The position numbers were made by a program, and so were the translations under genes. 64,000 nt of DNA from Diphasiastrum complanatum (Eukaryota; Streptophyta; Lycopodiopsida; Lycopodiales; Lycopodiaceae): the NCBI GenBank assembly GCA_029204225.1, contig CM055095.1, positions 46,824,510 to 46,888,509 of the forward strand, in the 5' to 3' direction. Positions 1-64,000 of this stretch are shown here, one piece after another (within the stretch, counting starts at the first letter, position 1; each line of letters starts with the position of its first letter). Below the pieces are notes generated by a model that searched no databases, was not told the origin of the DNA, and was given only the letters and a program-made list of their open reading frames with translations.

Positions 1-99
1 TTACTAGCTAGTTGAGCTTTTAAGCTCCTATGTATGCACACTTGACACGTACCTTTTCTTAGTCCTATGTACCTTGGGATATTTCGAGGACATTAATAA

Positions 100-102
<3 letters not shown>
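1..102 (+). mobile_element. LINE-A, 3' UTR end only
   Basis: The last ~100 bp of a LINE whose body is left of the window. It resembles the 3' end of LINE-D (40020-40107) closely: both have AGCTCCTATGT, CACACTTGACA and GTACCTTTTCT in the same order. Positions 62-91 form the outer stem GTCCT/AGGAC of the family hairpin. ACATTAATAAA follows, then the CT tail. Confidence 0.85.

Positions 103-168
<66 letters not shown>
103..168 (+). repeat. (CT)n tract, tail of LINE-A
   Basis: About 33 uninterrupted CT units directly after the LINE-A hairpin and ATTAAT box. The next element starts at its right edge. Confidence 0.97.
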
Positions 169-3975
<3,807 letters not shown>

Positions 3976-3985
3976 TTTCTTTCTT

Positions 3986-4017
<32 letters not shown>
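3976..4017 (+). repeat. (TTTC)n(CT)n tail of LINE-C
   Basis: Three to four TTTC units grading into about 13 CT units; same mixed-tail form as LINE-E. Confidence 0.95.
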
Positions 4018-4079
4018 CCACTCTCACTCAATTTGTACAATCAAATGATGTCATTGGTGGGGAGTGAGAAGGGCATGGG

Positions 4080-5450
4080 GCAGCTAAGGACAAGGCAGTC
4101 GGCTATTGTGGTCAACCCATGAAGGCAAAGTTGAAGCACATTAAGAAGCCATGGGAGAAGCATGGATGCAATATCATATCACATGGTTGGAGTGACGGCA
4201 AGTCCTATTCTCACTTCCGTGTCTCATTTTTCTTATTTACATTTATCTTGTTTTTACATACATTCAAGCCATTTTTGTGATTGATTTAATGTTATCAAAA
4301 CCTTAATTTGAATTTGGAAGGGTAACTCACCTATGATCCACCAATTTACATTGATTTCCAACAGTGCCATATCATCATTATCTTGGTGCCATATCAGATG
4401 GGTACAATGGCTTTGAAATTCATGGACACCACTAGGGCATGGGCATAGTCATGTAGAAGAGGTATATGCCAATAGGCCATTGAGGAGGTGGCGTTGTCCA
4501 ACGTTGTGCAAGAATTTATAGGGTTTTGATATGTCACTTGTAATAGTATGTTGTAGCATGTTAAATGTTCCAACTTTCAAGTGTTTTAGGATTAAGGCTT
4601 TAGCGCCAGCCTCGAACTTCAGCTTTGCACATTGCTTTGATGCCAAATGTTTGATTAGCTTTGAACTTTCAGCTCCGAAGTTTGAAGTTGGAAGTTCAAT
4701 TTGCTTTGCCAATCATCAATGTTGTACAAGTTATCATTGACAATGCTTCAAACTTTGTTGTCATCGGAAAGCTTGTCAATGCTATGTATTTCCAGTTTTT
4801 TGGAGCCCTTGTACAACGCATCAACTTGACCTTTCAATCGAAGACATTGCCGAATTTCCATGGGTTAAGGATGTGGTTGGGCATGATGCGGTTTCTAGTG
4901 ATGTTTCTCACCATGTCACCTAAGATCCTTGCTATTTTGAGGTGATCAACCAAGAAATTGAAACTTGCTACTTGACTAAGGATTCTTGTCAATCTCTTGC
5001 TAGAATTTCATTTGCATTATAGAGCACTATTTGTTTACTAAAATACCTTCATGTTGTTCATCCTTGAAAAATCCTAAGTTCTTGATAGATGTACTCCACC
5101 CTAGAGAACCTAAAACTTGTCACCACAAGGTTTGCATACATGTTCATTGTTTTCGAGCGGTTATTAAAGGTGCATGCACCTGGACCTTAGACATATAGTT
5201 GTCTCAAATCATTGAACCAAGTGTTGTTTTAAAGAGCCACAATCCCAAAATTTTGAAACTACAACGTTGATGAGGGACAGAGCATTGTCATGGCATTGTA
5301 GCCTATATACATCGTCATGGACCCTACTAACAAAGAGATATCCACTTTGGGCCTTCTTTGCGAATTTATGGACAAGTTGGGGGCACAACTATGGGCCCCG
5401 AGAGGTACACCATCAAAGTAGGTTTCATCAGCTTCTACATGCAACTATCT
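4080..5450 (+). pseudogene. hAT-1 transposase remnant
   Basis: Plus-strand fragments of a BED/DUF659-type hAT transposase. KPWEKHGCNIISHGWSDGKS lies near 4147-4210 (compare GCSI-SDGW-D in hAT-3 and hAT-4). IIDNASNFV-GKLVNAMY is near 4731-4790, then in another frame FWSPCTTHQLDLSIEDIAEF (about 4798-4858). PIYIVMDPTNKEISTLGLLC follows near 5300-5360, matching the L-P-YIVLRM-D-EGSTLGLVYE segment of hAT-3. Frameshifts and stops break it throughout. Its 5' part is replaced by the LINE-A/B/C array, so the LINEs probably inserted into it. I could not find its right terminus. Confidence 0.82.
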
Positions 5451-6086
5451 TGAAACGCTCATGTTTTGAAATGCTTGTTTTAAAATTTTCATTTTGGAAA
5501 ACAGTGTTCCATTGTAATATGCCACATATGATCGTGGCAGCATGCATCATCAAAACCAAACAAAGAAAAGGTAATTGATAAGTAAAGGTGAGCAAACAAA
5601 AATATAGCAAATTCACAAAAGTAGTTGAATACGTGAGGCATAGGAGCAAAGGCTAGCAAACTTCTTCTTTTGAATAGCAATTCTTCTAATCCTATAAAGA
5701 TAGCCCTAATCTATAGTCATGGGGTGATGGTTCAAAAATTAAACAGCTATCAAATATTGTCAAGTTAACAGTACTAGTGATATCTTACATTGACTCGTGA
5801 TTTTATCTATAAAGCATGCAAGCTCATAACTGACATGAGACCTAAAAACAACAAAATTTTTGCACCGAGATTATTAGCTTAAAGGCTTCTGTACAAAAAG
5901 TTAGTTGAGATAATTGCTAAATGAGGACTAAGATGTTGCACACATACAAAAGGAGAAAATATGTTTGCTCTATCAAAGAAAACATCAAAATCATTTATTT
6001 ACAATTAGACCTTATCCCCTAAATTTACAATACAGCCATAGTCCATGGAGAATCATGAGAATACGAAGTGTGCTAAAATTGAATAC
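5451..6086. other. AT-rich intron sequence
   Basis: No protein, RNA or repeat signature recognised. It is intron flank downstream of SCD1 exon 11 and may contain the unrecognised right end of hAT-1. Confidence 0.6.
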
Positions 6087-60120
<54,034 letters not shown>

Positions 60121-60783
60121 CTGCATGCATGTATAGAACATTATCAAAAAAATACACCAAAAATCAATGGAAACTCCACTTAAATAGGATCAACTCTTTT
60201 TGTAAAGCATATGCATTATTGGCTGAGATGAATAAAAATCCCATTTCAAAATGGCATGCTTTAAGAAAATAAATTGAAGCCACTCTTAACGAAACCACAG
60301 AGACGATTATAAATTTAGCAAGAAAGTCATAGAATCGAATAATTCTTTATTCATAACTTGGTTGCTCCTCAAACATATGAGAATTTCACATCTTTTAAAA
60401 CAAATATCATCACGATTATGACCAACATATACAAACATTGCTCCTACATCTGAAGATCCTTCTCGATTGCAGTTATTTTATTCATAAGTTGGTTGCTCCT
60501 CAAATATATGAGAATTTCACATCTTTTGCAACAAATATCATCGACATATACAAACATTGCTCCTACATCATACATCTTTAACTGAAGATCCTTCTCAATT
60601 GCATTTATGTGCCACAAAAGATAGCAACAAATCAAGGTAAAGATTGGCTACCTTATCAGAAGTTCCAACAAGATGAGCCAAGCATCTAATTAACTATTAG
60701 CAATCACCATTTTGAATAAACTAGTTTTCATATATTGAAACATTCCATCAGAAGCAATGAGACGTCAAAAAGGTACATAGAGT
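60121..60783. other. AT-rich intron; two ~110-bp direct repeats
   Basis: CTTGGTTGCTCCTCAAACATATGAGAATTTCACATCTTTT (about 60357-60396) recurs near 60486-60525, and TATACAAACATTGCTCCTACATC recurs at about 60428 and 60548; a local tandem duplication. No coding exon of SCD1 was found here. Confidence 0.6.
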
Positions 60784-61306
60784 CATAGTTATGGGAAACG
60801 TTTCCCACCCGAGAAACCCCCCCCCCCCCCCCTCGGGTGCGAAATGAGAAACGGGAAACAAGAAATGGGATACAGAAAATGGGGAAACGGTACATCATAT
60901 AATCTAGATACAAATTCAAAATATGCATCATACACCATTTTACAGAGCACAAAAACACACCTTGCTGTCCGGAAATGGAATTTTACGAGGAAAAAGCTGT
61001 CCAACAAAAAAAGGGTTTGTTTCCAGCCTAAGTTTGAGGAGGAATTTTGAGGGGGGTGGGGGGCAGCAAGATTATGACCTGCTTCGAAGATTTCCATCTG
61101 TTTTGAGGCCGTTCTCAAACAAAACCAGCCTCTTATAGCCTGTCTGGGTCATTTTTTTTTAGGTTTTTTTAAAGAAACGTTTTCCTTGATATTTTCCCAT
61201 GGTCGTTTTCCAGGGTTGTTTCCCAAAATTTGAGAAAACGAGGCATATGCTAGGATACATGTTTCCCAGCCAAAAAGGGCTGGGAAATGCGTCTCCGCAA
61301 CAATAT
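60784..61306. mobile_element. MITE-2, 523-bp hAT-type MITE with GGGAAAC motifs
   Basis: Ends CATAGTTATGGGAAACG and, on the minus strand, CATATTGTTGCGGAGACGC. Flanking 8-mers CATAGAGT (60776-60783) and AATAAAGT (61307-61314) match at 6 of 8. GGGAAAC/GTTTCCC/GAGAAAC words recur more than ten times, concentrated in the outer ~80 bp at each end. A C16 run is at 60817-60832. Short frames inside have no homology, so it is treated as non-autonomous. Confidence 0.8.
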
Positions 61307-61319
61307 GAATAAAGTTGTA

Positions 61320-63600
61320 AAATAGACTAATATTGATCCGAAGGTAATGTTTATATTTTGCTTCATGCAGTCCTAAAGATGCCAATGAAGCTTCCACAAT
61401 ATAAAAGGTTGCATTGAAGCAAAAAGAGAAGGAATGGTAATTTTGAATCCTTGAGCTTATCACCCACAATGTACTTAAAGAATAAATTCTATAGATGAAA
61501 ACCATAGTTGCACCACGTTCTAGAACGCAAAGTTCGCTAGAACTATCACATAATATGGTAGTAGCTTTCTCTTGAGATAAATCAATTTCAAAAAGGATGT
61601 AACATAGCCAAATAGCTTCTTGCGTAGCCAAACATAAGACATTGTACTTAGTGGTAGGGAATGCAACATTTTGTTGTTGCTTACTAGAGCAAGAAAAACA
61701 ACCATTGGCAAAATGAAAGATGATATTCTGTAGTAGATTTCTTGTCATTTGTACTTCCTAACCTCTAGATAAAAGCAAACTATGCATACAAGTGCATCTT
61801 TGATAGACTAATCCAAAGTCAATAGTAACTTTGGCATAGCGTAAGATGTGTTTACCAGCTTTCTAATGATCTTTCGTAGGCGTAGCCATAAATTGACTAA
61901 CTAAACCAACTACATAGCTTATGTTAGGCCTTGTAGTTGTTAGGTGAATCAAACTTCCAACCAATTGTCTAAACATGTAGAATCAGCTGGCTCAATACCA
62001 TAATGTAAAGACCAATTCCTACCAATTTTAATTAGAGTTGAAACAGGCTTGCTATCCAACATATGAAAGCGCTTCAAAAGCTCGTTAATATACTTTTTCT
62101 GAGTAGGGGATATACCAAGATCACATTACTTTTTCACAACACCAAGACAAGAGCTCATAAGATTGAGACCATTTGTTCCAAAATTGGTACACAAATCTTG
62201 CTGATTGATTCTTGTAATTCAAGATTGCTTTTCGTGATAATTAGATCATCCCCACGTAAAGTATCACCAAAGTGATATATTCATCAGAAGATAAAATGTA
62301 ACGGTTGAAATCTAGAGAAGTCCTTACCAAGCCTTTGAATAAGAAGTGGTCATTTATATGCTTGTATGCTTAAGGCGCTTGTTTGAGTCCATATACAGCT
62401 TTCTAAAGCTTGCGTACTTTTAACTCTTGTCCTTTGATAACATAACCTTTAGGTTGCAGCATGTAGACATCCTTATATAGGAATCCATTCAAGAACACAG
62501 ATTTCACATCCATTTGATGAATTTTCCATCCAAAATAAGATGCTAATGCATAGATCTATCTCAAGTTTGTCCATGTTACAATAGTTGCAAAGGTTTCCAT
62601 GCAATCAATGCTTTGATTTGAGCATGCCCTTCGACAATGAGACACGCCTTGTGCTAAGCAATGGATCCATCCACATCGTACTTAATCCTAAACACCCACT
62701 TGTTTCCAATTGACATTTTGTCTTTTGGTAGGCCAAGTTTCATGCTTAGCGAATGACTCTAACTCTTCTTGCATTGGATCCTTGGCTTTGTCAAAAGATG
62801 TTAGTTCTTTATTCTGCATGGTGCTCGCCATAAGTACAAGATTTTTTTGAAACATGTCAGGTGCTTTGTGTTCAGTACCCTCATATCCTCAAGTGGTAAT
62901 TTTTGCCACCAATTGGTAGAATTATTAGGCTCGAGGGACAAGCTTCTTGGTGTAAGTGTATTGCAAGGTACATCCAAAACCTTCCTCTTTTCTATTGCAT
63001 GCTCCTTTCTCATAGTTCCCATAGAAATATATTTCGAACATAGACTGCATGTACTTGGAGTCTTAAGAGATTGTTTCTTCATGTAATACATTACCCTTTT
63101 TCGATTCATACATCATCATTTCTAGAAGCATTGATTGTATTATCCAAATTCACCTCACCATAACTATGTCTCTCATCAAATATAACATCCCTACTATTGC
63201 AATTTTTATGTGTGATAGTATCATAACACCCAAAGCTTAACTTGTACATCATAACCAATATATATGCACTTCATTAATCAAACATCCAGCTTGCCTCTAG
63301 CTCCCTTAGGCATGTGCATTGTGAACATAAGCCTTATATCCAAAGACTCGCAATCCATGTATCTTCAATTTGATCTTCTTCAATGTCTTTTCACGTGTTC
63401 TATTAGGTACTGCAATAGTGGGACTTCTATTTTGTAAGAATAATATCCCACTACAAGCTTCCGCCCAAAAGAAACTGGTTAGGTTCATGTGCTTCATCAT
63501 TGCCTAAGCACAACCCATGATAGTGTAATTCTTGCATCTGCAACACCATTTTGTTCTGGAGTATAAACCTTGTAAGTTACATTTCTACAGCAATTTTCAA
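61320..63600 (-). pseudogene. degenerate copia pol (copia-4)
   Basis: Minus strand, right to left: TYKVYTPEQNGVA (about 63540-63590), MKHMNLTSFFWAEACSGILF, LRVFGYKAYVHNA (63310-63490), an integrase-RT linker, then RT text HQMDVKSVFLNGFLYKDVYM, QPKGYVIKGQELKV and KAVYGLKQAP (62390-62530), GDDLIIT near 62240 (D of YVDD changed), SLIHLTTTRPNISYVV-like sequence (61900-61960), and the RNase H region SSKQQQNVAFPTTKYNVLCL ATQEAIW (61600-61700). Stops and frameshifts are dense and no LTRs were found; the oldest copia here. It differs in wording from copia-3, so it is another family. Confidence 0.85.
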
Positions 63601-64000
63601 ACAAACTTTGGCTTCATAAAATTTTTAGGAAAGGGGAAAAGTAAAAGAAAAGTACACAGCTATACTTGCAGGCTGTACTTGTTGCAAGTACAGACCTGTG
63701 TGCTCTTCCTTCTATCTTTCTTAGCCTCTTTCTTGGGCTTAATCCACCTCCTTGTAATCTTCCACCTGCACACACAAAAAAATGGCAAATCCTTCATCCT
63801 TTTCACTTTTGGGGAAGAAATTTGAAGTTTTTTCCTCCACCACCTCCTCATGAACGTACGGTTGTACCAGCACCTTCTCCTAAGTCTAAGGACAAGCCTT
63901 AGAGGAGATTTAGGTGTGTCTTTGGGCCATAAGGCCATGAGGTCAAGGCGGTGACCCAAAAGGTGAGTGGGGACGTGACCCAAGTGACCCTTGTGTAAGG
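63601..64000. other. unassigned, includes a 12-bp stem hairpin
   Basis: AGGCTGTACTTG (63669-63680) pairs with CAAGTACAGACCT just downstream around a TTG loop. A basic minus-strand frame (63660-63983) lacks any recognisable domain. No SCD1 exon seen. Confidence 0.45.

Noticed and set aside
63660-63983. Basic 107-codon minus-strand frame
   Set aside because: Lys/Arg-rich composition with no motif and no splice or element context; not reported as a gene.
60121-64000. Search for the N-terminal SCD1 exon (initiator Met segment)
   Set aside because: No minus-strand sequence resembling the expected start or the proline-rich segment before CVLP was found; it must lie beyond the window or be too diverged to see.

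Overview
This is nuclear plant DNA from a species with a large, transposon-rich genome. The evidence is GT-AG introns of 0.1 to 19 kb, copia and gypsy LTR retrotransposons with initiator-Met-tRNA-type primer-binding sites, BED-finger hAT transposons and a telomere-type CCCTAAA run. I cannot name the species; large-genome vascular plants such as ferns or gymnosperms fit best.

One host gene runs across almost the whole window on the minus strand: an orthologue of SCD1 (STOMATAL CYTOKINESIS DEFECTIVE 1), a DENN-domain and WD40 protein that acts as an exchange factor for RabE GTPases in plant secretion and endocytosis. Eleven coding exons were placed to the base: 60027-60120, 51856-52057, 43442-43583, 43110-43210, 42304-42367, 42053-42166, 41720-41940, 22605-22659, 22344-22433, 14137-14332 and 6087-6231. 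They join in phase to 1,424 coding bases with no stop and carry the DENN module. The first exon (N terminus) and the WD40 half lie outside the window. Apart from five small introns (112-742 bp), the introns are 7.9, 8.0, 8.0, 8.3 and 19.1 kb and are filled with nested mobile elements.

Layout, left to right. 1-4017: tandem LINE-family elements separated by (CT)n tracts. 4020-5450: hAT-1 remnant. 6770-9600: two broken copia elements. 9650-13500: hAT-2, interrupted by a gag-only LTR element. 14982-20697: a complete-ended hAT (hAT-3) with 8-bp target duplication ATCTAAAG, a GC-rich transposase gene with an unusual basic C-terminal region, and a second gene on the opposite strand. 21330-21785: LINE fragment. 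24860-30411: a LINE fragment split by a gypsy element (24916-30037, duplication ATCTA). 30412-32975: another gypsy element carrying a 160-bp MITE. 32980-34740: hAT-4. 35365-40107: a LINE split by a deleted LTR element (36291-38135, duplication GCTAA). 40180-40800: gypsy gag/protease. 43619-49100: an ORF1-only LINE followed by a longer LINE. 49100-50765: gypsy LTR remnant. 53451-59803: a copia element (duplication GCAAT) containing an inverted-repeat insertion. 60784-61306: a 523-bp MITE. 61320-63600: degenerate copia.

The most interesting system is the LINE family. Its 3' ends share a two-part hairpin with covarying base pairs, then an ACATTAAT-like box, then a (CT)n or (CTTT)n(CT)n tail. Five separate copies also begin directly downstream of a (CT)n tract. 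This suggests a LINE that integrates into CT/GA microsatellites, extends them, and creates new target sites. The hAT elements form a second system: an autonomous-type element and two MITEs share CATAG-type ends and 8-bp duplications but each carries its own reiterated short motif.
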